A stretch of 64,000 nt of DNA from Flavipsychrobacter sp. (GCA_024508935.1 JANINW010000037.1:62001-126000), one strand, 5' to 3'; counted from the first letter of the stretch, positions 8,557 through 18,128 are shown. Notes: generated by a model not told the origin, from the sequence alone. Program-made: numbers and translations.

Positions 8557-9000
8557 TTATCTTTCCCAAACCTGCATGTGCCGTTCGGTGGGTGATACTG
8601 TTTCTATCTCTATCCATAAGTGAGGATGAGGTATAATGCCCGGTGCTTTTTCAGGCCATTCAATAAAAGAATAACTATCTTTTTGTAACAGGCAGTCTTC
8701 CATGCCGGCATTTATGGCTTCGTCCTCGTCTTTCAGGCGGTACCAGTCCATATGGTAAATAACCCGTTCTGTGCCGTTTTGATCGAACTGGTATTGATTG
8801 ATAAGTGCGAATGTGGGGCTGCTTACGGCATCCTGTACACCTAAAGTATTGCAAAGGGCATGGATAAAGGTGGTCTTTCCGGCACCCATTTCTCCGCTGA
8901 AGGCCCAAACTTTGAATTGACGTGCAGATTGCCATAGCTGACCAGCGGCATTTTCAATATTGGATAAAGAATAGGAAATTTGTAATAACGGAGCATGCAT
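8557..9000 (-). CDS. tsaE: tRNA threonylcarbamoyladenosine biosynthesis ATPase TsaE
   Basis: This 147-residue P-loop protein matches TsaE, the small ATPase that works with TsaB and TsaD to make the universal t6A37 modification on ANN-decoding tRNAs. Walker A is GEMGAGKTT (36-44). The conserved SSPTFALINQY and YHMDWYRL segments follow, and FIEWPEKAPG is the family C-terminal mark. I chose the ATG at 9000; an upstream TTG would add six residues. It is divergent from the copper ATPase, with starts only 30 bases apart. TsaB and TsaD are not in the window. Confidence 0.93.
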   Translation of the reverse strand: MHAPLLQISYSLSNIENAAGQLWQSARQFKVWAFSGEMGAGKTTFIHALCNTLGVQDAVSSPTFALINQYQFDQNGTERVIYHMDWYRLKDEDEAINAGMEDCLLQKDSYSFIEWPEKAPGIIPHPHLWIEIETVSPTERHMQVWER

Positions 9001-9030
9001 CGTGTTGCGAAGATACAAGCAGTAAAAGAA

Positions 9031-11157
9031 ATGGAAAAAACATATTCGGCCAAAGTAGAAGGAATGACCTGCGGTAATTGTGCCCTGACAATATCTAAAG
9101 TACTGGAGAAAAAAGGTGCTACCAATATATCTGCCAATGCAGCATCAGGCGAAGTGAATTTTACAACAGGAGATAGTGTAGATGTCAATGTTCTTTATGA
9201 TGTTATTGATGACCTGGGTTATCATGTGGTGCGGGGAGAAGAGCGTGATGAAAGCCATGCACACCATCACAGTCATAGTAACAACAATATATACCTGTAC
9301 ATCTGTATAGCGCTGACAGTGCCGTTATTGCTGCACATGTTTGTTTCCTGGCCCTGGGTGCATAATGTATGGCTACAGCTGGCACTTGCTACGCCGGTCT
9401 ATGCTATAGGCCTTTTCGTTTTTGGAAAGAGTGCGGTACGTTCTTTAAAACACGGCCTGCCCAATATGGATGTGCTGATCGTATTAGGTGCGTCTGCTGC
9501 GTATATATATTCGGTTATAGGACTGGTGTTCTTTGCCGGGATGGCCCATAATTATATTTTCTTTGAAACTACCGCATCTATCATTACACTGGTAATGGTG
9601 GGCAATTGGCTGGAGCATAAAACAGTGCAATCTACCGGCAGTGCTATAGATGCATTGGTAAAATTGCAACCACAGAAAGCGCGCATTATCATGGTGGATA
9701 GCATGGGCAAAGAAACCATGATGGAGGTAGAAAGCAAGTTTGTGCGTGCCGGCGATATAGTGCAGGTAAGTCATGGAGACACTATACCGGTTGATGGCAC
9801 TGTTACATACGGAGAGGTGCAGGTAGATGAACATATGATAACAGGGGAAAGTGTGCCGGTGCGTAAGGTGGTGGGCAATACGGTAATAGGCGGCACGCTG
9901 GTAGTAGATGGCAACCTGAAACTGAAAGCAACCAATGTAGGCAATGCATCGGTATTGTCCAATATCATCCGGATGGTGCGCGAGGCGCAGGCTACCAAAC
10001 CACCCCTGCAAAAACTGGCAGATAAGATAAGCGCCATTTTTGTTCCTGCGGTTTTAGGTATAGCGTTGCTTACCATAGTGGTAAACTATTTCTTCCTGCA
10101 CAATAGTTTTACTGAGTCGATGATGCGCAGCATAGCTGTGATGGTTATATCCTGTCCCTGCGCTATGGGCCTGGCTACACCTGCAGCAGTGGCTGTAGGC
10201 CTGGGCCGTGCTGCAAGGAACGGTATGCTGGTTAAGGGCGGCGATACGCTGGAAAATCTTAAGAAGATAAAGCAGGTAGTGTTTGATAAGACCGGTACGC
10301 TTACAACCGGTAAGCTGCAGATAGAATCTTTCGTCTCAACCTTGACGGATGATAACGCATTTCGTGCTGTTGTAAATTCTATAGAGAAGCATTCCGGGCA
10401 TCCTATAGCCAAATCTATTGTAGCAGAGTGGGGAGCTGCTGCGGACGTGCCGTTTAAAAAAGTAGAGGAAATAAAAGGGAAGGGTATGCAGGCTGTAGAT
10501 GAGGCGGGTACAAACTGGCAACTGGGTTCTGAACAATGGCTGCATACTGGTACAGATAATAAAGGTTATGACCTGTATTTATACAAAGACGGAGCATTTG
10601 CCGGGGCTATAATGATATCAGACGCACTGCGCCCGGATGCGGTGGAAACCATAGCAGAACTAAAAAGTATGGGTTATAAAACCATACTATTAAGCGGCGA
10701 CAAAAAAGAAAAATGCGAACGCCTGGGCAAGCACCTGGGTATGGATGAAGTATATGGCGAACAATCTCCGGAACAAAAGAATGCAAAACTGGATGAGCTT
10801 TTAGCCATAGCGCCCGTAGCTATGGTGGGAGACGGTATCAATGATGCGCCGGCCCTGGCCAAAGCAACCGTTGGCATTTCCCTGAGTGAATCGACACAGA
10901 TAGCCATCCAGTCAGCCAACATAATCCTTTCCGGCAACCACCTTTCTGTTTTGCCTAAGGCCATACGCCTGGGCATCTATACGGAGAATACCATCAAGCA
11001 GAATTTGTTCTGGGCCTTTTTATACAATGTAATAGCCATACCTGTGGCTGCCGCCGGCCTGCTCAGGCCTACTTATGGTGCTGGTATCATGGCGTTGAGC
11101 GATGTGGTGCTTATTATCAATTCTCTAAGGCTTGGTATCAGGCGGTTAGATAGGTAA
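9031..11157 (+). CDS. copA: Copper-type heavy-metal P1B ATPase
   Basis: This 708-residue inner-membrane pump has one N-terminal heavy-metal-associated domain (GMTCGNC, 11-17) and a His-rich linker (HAHHHSH, 76-82). The membrane CPC motif at 375-377 is the P1B-1 mark for Cu(I). D419 of DKTGTLT is the phosphorylation site, HP is at 457-458, and GDGINDAP begins at 600. It is expected to export Cu(I) from the cytoplasm with ATP. The ATG at 9031 is preferred over an in-frame ATG at 8995, which would overlap tsaE on the other strand; the family N-terminus starts just before the metal-binding domain. No copper regulator or chaperone gene is adjacent, and no operator was recognised. Confidence 0.93.
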   Translation: MEKTYSAKVEGMTCGNCALTISKVLEKKGATNISANAASGEVNFTTGDSVDVNVLYDVIDDLGYHVVRGEERDESHAHHHSHSNNNIYLYICIALTVPLLLHMFVSWPWVHNVWLQLALATPVYAIGLFVFGKSAVRSLKHGLPNMDVLIVLGASAAYIYSVIGLVFFAGMAHNYIFFETTASIITLVMVGNWLEHKTVQSTGSAIDALVKLQPQKARIIMVDSMGKETMMEVESKFVRAGDIVQVSHGDTIPVDGTVTYGEVQVDEHMITGESVPVRKVVGNTVIGGTLVVDGNLKLKATNVGNASVLSNIIRMVREAQATKPPLQKLADKISAIFVPAVLGIALLTIVVNYFFLHNSFTESMMRSIAVMVISCPCAMGLATPAAVAVGLGRAARNGMLVKGGDTLENLKKIKQVVFDKTGTLTTGKLQIESFVSTLTDDNAFRAVVNSIEKHSGHPIAKSIVAEWGAAADVPFKKVEEIKGKGMQAVDEAGTNWQLGSEQWLHTGTDNKGYDLYLYKDGAFAGAIMISDALRPDAVETIAELKSMGYKTILLSGDKKEKCERLGKHLGMDEVYGEQSPEQKNAKLDELLAIAPVAMVGDGINDAPALAKATVGISLSESTQIAIQSANIILSGNHLSVLPKAIRLGIYTENTIKQNLFWAFLYNVIAIPVAAAGLLRPTYGAGIMALSDVVLIINSLRLGIRRLDR

Positions 11158-11246
11158 ATAACTTGTCATAATTCCGCCGCCACTGGTTAATAACTGTATT
11201 ATTTAGCCTTGTTTTTTGTAATTTCGGAGATATTCGATCCGGATTT

Positions 11247-11471
11247 ATGAGAAAAGTTATATGTGTTATTTCCGTGCTAAGTGTAATAAGTGCAGCATGC
11301 GGAAGCAGTAAGGAAACAAGTACTACAGGAATGGCAAACGGCCAGGCAACTGCAACAGCTCCAGCAGCTATTGCTGCGCCTGCCAATAATACCGATACAA
11401 AGAAGAAAACAGAACTGACCAATAATAAACCTAATTCGCGCCAGGAGATCGAAACGCGATACAACCAATAG
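11247..11471 (+). CDS. Small lipoprotein (74 aa)
   Basis: The protein has a short hydrophobic signal ending in the lipobox SAAC (C18). A low-complexity Ala/Thr/Asn/Lys tail of about 55 residues follows, with no recognisable domain. It should be acylated at C18 and carried to the outer membrane. Its stop is three bases before the ATG of the metzincin gene, so it is the first gene of a likely four-gene operon. Its role is unknown; a pro-region, inhibitor or anchoring partner of the secreted protease would fit the position but nothing in the sequence shows it. Confidence 0.7.
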   Translation: MRKVICVISVLSVISAACGSSKETSTTGMANGQATATAPAAIAAPANNTDTKKKTELTNNKPNSRQEIETRYNQ

Positions 11472-11474
11472 TGT

Positions 11475-13724
11475 ATGATAAGATATTTTCTTAGTCCTAT
11501 AATCCTCTTGCTGTCATTTACTACCTGTCCTGCATTTGCAGCCGGTGTCAACTGGAACAGGGTCAACGAAAATGAGACTGTTATTCGTGGCACCAGGCAG
11601 CTATTCCCAGACAAGTACAATGTGTTCGCTGTCAATAAATCAGAACTTTCAGCCTTTTTAGCAGCATTGCCTGAAGCACCTCAAAGTGCTGCAATATTTA
11701 CATTGCCTGCGCCTGACGGCAGCAGCAAAACATTCAAGGTATGGCAAACGCCTGTTATAGCTACCGGTGCTGCAGGTTATGCCAGAACTTTTACTGCCGT
11801 CGCTACTTATGATAACCGCGTAACCGCAAAGCTCGACTATACCCTGTGCGGTTTCCATGCCATGATATTTGATGGCAGCAATACTTATTTCATAGACCCC
11901 TATTCAAATGAGGATAATGGCTATTATACCTGCTATTATAAACGCGACTACAGTAATAAAAAAGCGATACAGCCCTGCACTGTTGGCGACCAGCATGAAG
12001 ATGAACTGGGCGGTCAGCGCATGAACCTTACCGGTACGGGTCTTCCTGCCCAGCAGTTAAAAGTAAACGGAGCCCAAAAGCGTACGTACAGGCTGGCACT
12101 GGCATGTACCGGTGAATATGCGGTTGCTGTTTGCGGCAGCACACCGCCTACCAAGCCTTTGGTTTTAAGCGCTATGGTTACTTCTATAAACCGTGTGAAT
12201 GGCGTTTATGAAAGAGAATTGGGTATAACCATGGAACTGGTACCCAATGACACGTTAGTGATATGCCTGGATGGGAATCTTGATCCTTACAGCAATAATA
12301 ACGGGTCTTCTATGAAGGCGCAGAACCAGCATACAATAGATAGTGCGATAGGTACACTCAATTATGATATAGGACACGTATTTAGTACTGCCGGTGGCGG
12401 TATTGCCGAGCTGAAATGCGTTTGTGATATCAGTAGCAAAGCAGAGGGCGTTACCGGCCAGAGCAGCCCTGTAGGAGATGCTTTTGATATTGATTATGTG
12501 GCACATGAAATGGGACATCAGTTCGGTGCTACCCATACGTTCAATTCAAACACCTGCGGCGCCAGCAATGTAGCCACCATATCTTCTTTCGAACCGGGCA
12601 GTGGTTCTACCATTATGGCCTATGCGGGCATTTGCGATATGGCAGATAATATACAAGCACATAGCGACGACTATTTTCACGCTATGAGCCTCGACCAGAT
12701 ATCTACTTTCGTTAGTTCGCCTATCGCCGGTGGTAGTTGTGCTGCGATCAGTACTTCAGGCAACACGCCTGCGATAGTGCCTGCGTTTGCGCAAACTTAC
12801 TCCATACCGTATCTCACACCATTTGAAATTACAGCTCCGCAGGCTACCGATGCAGATCATGACCGGCTTACTTACTGCTGGGAACAATGGGACCTGGGTG
12901 ATTTTGGGAAGACGTTTAATGCTACCGGGGCGAATGGCCCGATATTCCGTTCTTTTAAAGATAATGAGTCGCAGACCCGGATTTTTCCGGTGCTGGATAG
13001 CATTATTAATAATGTTGCCAACTACCTGGGAGAGAAGCTGCCAAATGATGCCCGCACTCTCAATTTTACACTTACTGTCAGGGATATCTACAATGGCTGG
13101 GGATGCTTCAATACTCCTTCCGATAAAATAAACCTGAATGTTATCAATACCGGAACACCTTTTACTGTTTCTGAACCTAATACCGCCGCCGCATACTGGC
13201 AGGCAGGAACTAATGTGCCGGTAAAATGGAATGTTGCCAATACGAATATGGCACCTATCAATGCCAACAATGTAGACATATTTCTTTCTATGGATAACGG
13301 GCAGACATACCCTATTGTCCTGGCTACAAATACGCCCAACGATGGTAGCGAAATTGTAACTGTACCGGCAGGAATACATACTGCCAGTGCGCGTGTAAAA
13401 GTAAAGGGCACTGGTAATGTGTTCTTTGATATCAGTAATGAAAGGTTTATCATCAACCAGTGGCCTGCGGGCATTTTAGATGCAGGTAATGGTAAAGATA
13501 TTGTTATATATCCCGTACCTGCTAAGGATAGGTTGTTTATTAAAACCGGTACAGGGGGGTACAATAAACTAACTGTATATAATGCATTGGGTCAGCAATT
13601 GATGAATACTGAAATAGAGGATGGTGCAAGTATAGGCTTGAATGGATGGACGACTGGTCTATATTATATCAACGTGATCGATGCGAGCGGTGCACAGCAG
13701 GTGCGCAAATTCACTATAGAATGA
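11475..13724 (+). CDS. T9SS-secreted reprolysin-like metzincin metalloprotease
   Basis: This 749-residue secreted protein has a signal peptide (about 1-23) and a pro-region with GFHAMIFDGSNTYFIDPYS. The zinc protease domain carries HEMGHQFGATH (344-354), which is HExxHxxGxxH with H344, E345, H348 and H354. A Met-turn (STIMAYAGIC, near residue 381) follows, which together identify a metzincin of the M12B-like type common in Bacteroidota. Many Cys residues around the active site suggest disulfides. A region with beta-sandwich character (about 420-670) precedes a terminal T9SS sorting domain (VYNALGQQLMNTEI ... GLYYINVIDASG ... RKFTIE). It is predicted to cross the outer membrane through the type IX system and be anchored or released outside. 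It is the second gene of the 11247-16968 operon. Confidence 0.9.
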   Translation: MIRYFLSPIILLLSFTTCPAFAAGVNWNRVNENETVIRGTRQLFPDKYNVFAVNKSELSAFLAALPEAPQSAAIFTLPAPDGSSKTFKVWQTPVIATGAAGYARTFTAVATYDNRVTAKLDYTLCGFHAMIFDGSNTYFIDPYSNEDNGYYTCYYKRDYSNKKAIQPCTVGDQHEDELGGQRMNLTGTGLPAQQLKVNGAQKRTYRLALACTGEYAVAVCGSTPPTKPLVLSAMVTSINRVNGVYERELGITMELVPNDTLVICLDGNLDPYSNNNGSSMKAQNQHTIDSAIGTLNYDIGHVFSTAGGGIAELKCVCDISSKAEGVTGQSSPVGDAFDIDYVAHEMGHQFGATHTFNSNTCGASNVATISSFEPGSGSTIMAYAGICDMADNIQAHSDDYFHAMSLDQISTFVSSPIAGGSCAAISTSGNTPAIVPAFAQTYSIPYLTPFEITAPQATDADHDRLTYCWEQWDLGDFGKTFNATGANGPIFRSFKDNESQTRIFPVLDSIINNVANYLGEKLPNDARTLNFTLTVRDIYNGWGCFNTPSDKINLNVINTGTPFTVSEPNTAAAYWQAGTNVPVKWNVANTNMAPINANNVDIFLSMDNGQTYPIVLATNTPNDGSEIVTVPAGIHTASARVKVKGTGNVFFDISNERFIINQWPAGILDAGNGKDIVIYPVPAKDRLFIKTGTGGYNKLTVYNALGQQLMNTEIEDGASIGLNGWTTGLYYINVIDASGAQQVRKFTIE

Positions 13725-13737
13725 TATTTTTACTACG

Positions 13738-16068
13738 ATGCGTAAACTTCTCTATATAATCAGCGCGCTCTGCCTTTGCTATAATACAGCCGGAGCGCAA
13801 ACCTATAATACGGTTACGCATTGTTCAGGTACGCGAACTATTGCAGCAAACGATGTAACCGTTACGCAAAACGGCGTACCCGATAGCTCTTATTACTGCG
13901 GTGTGGGTCCATATTGGATAGGGCAGAGTGCAGTGAACGGTTATGGCTACAGCTTTTCGAAACCGGTTCGCAGTGCAAGGATAACGCTGACCGTACTGAA
14001 CCTGAATGAGTTGATAGGTATATACATCAACGGTGTGCTCTATCCTGTTCCTTCAGGAGTTATCAGTGCCTATCCCGGTCCATGTGCCTCGCCCAATACA
14101 TCCAGCGTCAATACATCGGGTTATCTTACTTATACCAATGTTACGGCAGTGCCATGGTCTTCTGCGCAAGTAGTTATAGATCCTGGCTACCCGGTAGATT
14201 CCATCCGTGTACAGCATATGAATGGTAACCTTGTTTCTTCAGGCACTGTTTACGGATTTGAATACAGGGATTATGATACGGTAGTAAATGTGACACAGCC
14301 GTATGTCGATACATTGCTTTGTGTAGGTGGCAGTGTAAACTTGCCTTATACTACAACACCGGCATTTTTACCGGGTAATACATTTAGTGTGGAATTGTCG
14401 GATGCAACCGGCAGTTTCGCCAGCCCGGTTACAATTGGCAGCGCTGCAGCTACGGTGTCGGGAACGATACCATGTACTATACCCGCAGGCACAACACCGG
14501 GAACAGGATACCGGGTGCGTATCCGTTCTACCAATCCTTTTTATTTGTCGCCCAACAATGGTAAGAACATAAGAATTTCGCAATACCCCAAGCCTAATGC
14601 CACCATTAACAGCCCGGTGTGTGAGCATGATACTTTAAAGCTGGGCGTGGGTAATCTTCCGCCAATGAACGGTATTGATTATGTCTGGACGGGACCGCTC
14701 ATGTCGCCGGTTGCTGCACAGTTTATTAGCAGGTATAATATTACACCGGCAGATGCGGGGGATTATATAGTAAAGGCAGACTATTACGGTTGCATAGCCA
14801 GGGACACAGTGACACTGGTTGTGAAGCCTGCACCGGCAAAACCTACCGCCGGCAGCACTACACCTACACTGTGCAGTGGTAACACCCTGGTTTTAAACGG
14901 TAATACGACCACAGCAGGTTCGTCCTATGAATGGGCCGGGCCGGGTGGTTTTAGTGCAACGGTAGCCAACCCTGTGATTAATAATATAGGAGTGAACGGC
15001 AGCGGCAGCTATATTGTATCCGTTAAGTTCAATGGTTGTGTATCTAAAGACACGATCAATATAACGGTATTGCCTACGCCTGCACCTAAAGCAGGCAGTA
15101 ATGTGCCGGTATGTTTGGGGCACGCACTGTCATTAACTACGCAGGACGCCACGCCCGGCGCAAGTTATAGCTGGACAGGTCCCGGAGGGTTTACTTCTTA
15201 TGCAAAAGATACAGTTATACAGGGTGTTGGCTTTAGTGCAAGCGGCAAATATGTAGTGCATGTTACTGCAGCAGGCTGTACCGGGAAAGATTCTGTTGAT
15301 GTAGTAGTAAAGCCTTCTCCGGATGTGCCGGTAGCCGGCGGGCCGTCTGTATTGTGTGCGGGCGATACACTTCATTTGTCCAGCTCGCAAAATGTAGCAG
15401 GCACATCTTATAGCTGGACAGGGCCGGGCGGATTTTCGACCAACACACAAAACCCGTCAATAGAAAATATACAGACATCAGGCGATGGTATTTATACAGC
15501 TATTGCAGACCTGGGGGGATGTAAAGAACAGGATACAATTTATATTAAGGTAAAACCTACCCCTCCGGTACCGCAATTGCAGTCGAATGCACCTGTATGG
15601 GCAGGAAGCCGGCTTACATTCAATATAGCGAATGCTGTTAGCTGGGCCAGTTATCAATGGACAGGGCCCGGCAATTTCTCAAGTGCACTGTTAAATCCCT
15701 CTATAGACAATGTAACAGGAGCTGCATCAGGAAAATATACTGTAGTGGCTGAGGCTGATGGTTGCGAGTCTGAAGCCAGCCTTGACGTAAATGTGAAAGA
15801 TGCAGTAGATACCGGCATATTTGTAATAGTGCCTAATCCGAATAATGGCAATTTCACTATAAAAGGATATACAAAGGTAGATCAACCTGTGCGCATTGAT
15901 GTCCACAATGAGCGGGGGCAATTGGTGTACCAGGAAACCATAGATACAGATCACAAAGCTTTTACGAAGACAATATCGCTTAATGGTATCCCTGCAAATG
16001 GGGTGTACTTTCTTAAGGTACGTATTGATGGTAAGAAATTGTATTACAGGATTGTAGTGAACCGGTAA
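13738..16068 (+). CDS. T9SS-secreted Ig-like/PKD-like repeat protein
   Basis: This 776-residue secreted protein has a signal peptide (cut after about residue 20, AGAQ) and a non-repetitive N-terminal domain. From about residue 210 come tandem beta-sandwich modules of roughly 80 residues, each with a SYSWTGPGGF-type core, a GxYxVxV strand and a PxPxxP linker. A T9SS sorting domain of about 85 residues ends the protein (VPNPNNGNFTIKG ... NGVYFLKVRIDGKK ... RIVVNR). It is probably an adhesin or surface scaffold. The module NTFSVELSDATGSFASPV also occurs in the protein at 23177-26611. The gene starts 13 bases after the metzincin gene. Confidence 0.88.
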   Translation: MRKLLYIISALCLCYNTAGAQTYNTVTHCSGTRTIAANDVTVTQNGVPDSSYYCGVGPYWIGQSAVNGYGYSFSKPVRSARITLTVLNLNELIGIYINGVLYPVPSGVISAYPGPCASPNTSSVNTSGYLTYTNVTAVPWSSAQVVIDPGYPVDSIRVQHMNGNLVSSGTVYGFEYRDYDTVVNVTQPYVDTLLCVGGSVNLPYTTTPAFLPGNTFSVELSDATGSFASPVTIGSAAATVSGTIPCTIPAGTTPGTGYRVRIRSTNPFYLSPNNGKNIRISQYPKPNATINSPVCEHDTLKLGVGNLPPMNGIDYVWTGPLMSPVAAQFISRYNITPADAGDYIVKADYYGCIARDTVTLVVKPAPAKPTAGSTTPTLCSGNTLVLNGNTTTAGSSYEWAGPGGFSATVANPVINNIGVNGSGSYIVSVKFNGCVSKDTINITVLPTPAPKAGSNVPVCLGHALSLTTQDATPGASYSWTGPGGFTSYAKDTVIQGVGFSASGKYVVHVTAAGCTGKDSVDVVVKPSPDVPVAGGPSVLCAGDTLHLSSSQNVAGTSYSWTGPGGFSTNTQNPSIENIQTSGDGIYTAIADLGGCKEQDTIYIKVKPTPPVPQLQSNAPVWAGSRLTFNIANAVSWASYQWTGPGNFSSALLNPSIDNVTGAASGKYTVVAEADGCESEASLDVNVKDAVDTGIFVIVPNPNNGNFTIKGYTKVDQPVRIDVHNERGQLVYQETIDTDHKAFTKTISLNGIPANGVYFLKVRIDGKKLYYRIVVNR

Positions 16069-16110
16069 CGCTGGCACAGTAATTTAGCAATTACAACAAA
16101 TTATATATAG

Positions 16111-16968
16111 ATGGATATTCAAAACCCTGGAAGTACTTTAGGCAGGTTTTGGAGAATTTTGGTAGGTAGCCCTGAAGAATTTTCACTTGAAAACAGAACC
16201 GTAAATGCGGTAAGCATTATAACCTTCCTGTTCCTGCTGCTGCTGGTGCCTGCCAGCATTATACTGAATGTAGTAGGAGTGACCATGGTGAATGCGGCTT
16301 TACTCATTGTTCAATTGTTCCTATACTATTTATCGCGTTTCAACCGTCAATACCAGGCCAGTATGGTTGGTTATGCTTTTAGCTGCTATGCTGCGCTCAT
16401 CATTAATTATCATTTTAATGCAGGCATAAACGGGCCCACCATATTCCTGTTCTTCCTTACTTTTCATTTACTCATAGCTATTGCCCCCAAATCGCAACAT
16501 GCAGTATGGATGGTTATGCATATACTTATTGGTGTGTCGTTGCTGGCATTGGAGTATATGAAGCCGGAATACATCATTGCGTCTTATGCTACGCGTGAAG
16601 CCAGGTTTATAGATATCAGTAGTACATACTTTATCAGTATTGCTTTTGTATATATCATCACTATTCACCTGCGCAATAATTATGCAAAGGAAAAAAAGCT
16701 GGCAGAAGAGCGTGCAGATGCTATCAGGGAAAATATGCAGTCTATAGAGGAGCAAAACGCTATCCTGAAAAGGATAGCCTGGCTGCAATCGCATAAAGTA
16801 AGAAGCCAGGTTGCCACTATATTAGGCCTCTGCGAAGTATTGAATGATTCTGACGCTAACGACCCCGAGAATATTCATGCATTAAAGGGTATAAAGACAG
16901 CAGCAAATGAGCTGGACGAAGTGATAAGGAATATCAATGAGCTGACACATAGTGTAGATGAGCCCTAA
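16111..16968 (+). CDS. Membrane histidine-phosphotransfer (DHp-only) protein lacking an ATPase domain
   Basis: This 285-residue protein has six hydrophobic segments in its first ~190 residues, then a charged coiled coil (about 192-222). It ends in a HisKA-like two-helix region with WLQSHKVRSQVATILGLCEV; H228 sits where the phosphoacceptor of histidine kinases lies. It stops about 58 residues later, with no N, G1 or G2 box, so no catalytic ATP-binding domain is present. The frame ends in a normal stop, overlapping the convergent anti-sigma gene by 4 bases, so this is not an edge truncation. It could accept or relay phosphate from another kinase, act as a phosphatase, or form a dimeric scaffold. 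It is the last gene of the T9SS operon and resembles the protein at 49075-49665. Confidence 0.75.
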   Translation: MDIQNPGSTLGRFWRILVGSPEEFSLENRTVNAVSIITFLFLLLLVPASIILNVVGVTMVNAALLIVQLFLYYLSRFNRQYQASMVGYAFSCYAALIINYHFNAGINGPTIFLFFLTFHLLIAIAPKSQHAVWMVMHILIGVSLLALEYMKPEYIIASYATREARFIDISSTYFISIAFVYIITIHLRNNYAKEKKLAEERADAIRENMQSIEEQNAILKRIAWLQSHKVRSQVATILGLCEVLNDSDANDPENIHALKGIKTAANELDEVIRNINELTHSVDEP

Positions 16969-18128
16969 TCAGAAAGTACATTCAGTAGTTTTTTTGCATC
17001 ACGTTTTTTTGCTCCGCCCTCTTCTATGATGTTTTGCAATAGTTGTGTGGCCTTGTCTTTATTACCCATGTTCAGGTAGCAGCGTGCAGCCATAAGCATA
17101 GCTTCATGTCGCCTGCTTTTATCTGTATTGCTGAATTCTTTTTGAAAGACATTGACGGCAGCACTGTATCTTTTTTGAGCATATAGTTTATTGCCTTCAT
17201 CTATATTATCGGGCTCATTTGCTGCCGCTATAGCCGCTTTTTCTTTTTTGTTTTCTTTTCCTGAATTACGTGTTTCTTCATCTGCGCTGTTGCCCAGCCT
17301 TACCCTGGCAGCAGAGGGGTCGCTTGCAGCTGCGACACTTTCTGTATTGCGTGTTGCTGTTCTTTCTACTTGTTCAGGCTTGGCTGTATTTGCCGGGGCG
17401 GGGGAAAATTTATCTATCAGCGGCACTTTATAGCTTGTCACTACCGCTTCTTCAGCTTCTTTTTTGCCTGCATTGGCATCGGTTGCCTGTGTGGCATCAG
17501 CCTGCATGCCGGCATTCACGGTTGTGGCAGGGGCAGCCGGGGCAATCAAAGATTTAGTTGCCTTTACCGTTTCAGGTACAGGCTGTTTCTGTTTAGCAGC
17601 CAGCAATGCCTCATTGTTTGGCTGGTCATGCAATGCAGTTGCCGCATTGTTTGCTGCTACTAATGGCTTTGCCGGTTCCGGCAGGGCAGTTTTATCTGCA
17701 AGCGGGGCTATTGTTTCGGGTTGTCGGTAGCCGATATTATACCATAATATACCCAGGAACAATAGCAAAGCTGCCGCTATTGAAACAGTGCGCCATAGAG
17801 GGATAGTTTTCTTTTTTGTTTCAGCAGGCCTGGCATGTGTGCCGGTTGCAGGAGATGGATGGTGTACCGCGGAATGGGCGGTATTATTATCAGACAGGTG
17901 CTCTTTTAGAAAACCGGCATTGAGATCATTTAAAGCAGCGTTTACTTCAGCAGGGTCTAAAGAAAGCATACCTTCAATAGCTTCGCTGCAGAAAGGACAA
18001 CTGTTCAGGTGTACTTCCAGCGCATGTGCTTCTTCATTGGTCATAGCACCGCTCACATAGTCTTTCATTTGCCTTTTTGTAAGGCAAACGCTGTCATCGA
18101 ATATATGTTTTAGTTGTTCGTTGCTCAT
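16965..18128 (-). CDS. Anti-sigma factor-like membrane protein with zinc-finger and C-terminal TPR region
   Basis: This 387-residue protein has an N-terminal zinc-binding anti-sigma domain with the HxxxCxxC pattern (H40, C44, C47). One membrane helix follows (about 112-130), then a long Ala/Thr/Lys-rich disordered stretch (about 135-295). The C-terminal helical region (about 300-385) looks like one or two TPR units (KRYSAAVNVFQKEF ... MLMAARCYLNMGNKDKATQLL). The ATG overlaps the stop of the upstream sigma-factor gene by 4 bases, so it is its cognate partner. The periplasmic TPR would be the place where a signal or partner protein binds. It is convergent with, and overlaps by 4 bases, the DHp-only gene. 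Confidence 0.85.
   Translation of the reverse strand: MSNEQLKHIFDDSVCLTKRQMKDYVSGAMTNEEAHALEVHLNSCPFCSEAIEGMLSLDPAEVNAALNDLNAGFLKEHLSDNNTAHSAVHHPSPATGTHARPAETKKKTIPLWRTVSIAAALLLFLGILWYNIGYRQPETIAPLADKTALPEPAKPLVAANNAATALHDQPNNEALLAAKQKQPVPETVKATKSLIAPAAPATTVNAGMQADATQATDANAGKKEAEEAVVTSYKVPLIDKFSPAPANTAKPEQVERTATRNTESVAAASDPSAARVRLGNSADEETRNSGKENKKEKAAIAAANEPDNIDEGNKLYAQKRYSAAVNVFQKEFSNTDKSRRHEAMLMAARCYLNMGNKDKATQLLQNIIEEGGAKKRDAKKLLNVLSD

Noticed and set aside
8995-9030. Longer N-terminus for the copper ATPase from the ATG at 8995
   Set aside because: It overlaps tsaE and adds 12 residues before the family N-terminus; the ATG at 9031 fits the metal-binding domain start better.
12787-13131. 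Alternate-frame plus-strand ORF inside the metzincin gene
   Set aside because: It lies within a well-supported coding region and has no recognisable domain or start signal.
13738-16068. CRISPR-like or DNA-level tandem repeats in the Ig-repeat gene
   Set aside because: The repetition is at the protein level; the DNA copies have diverged and there are no regular spacers.
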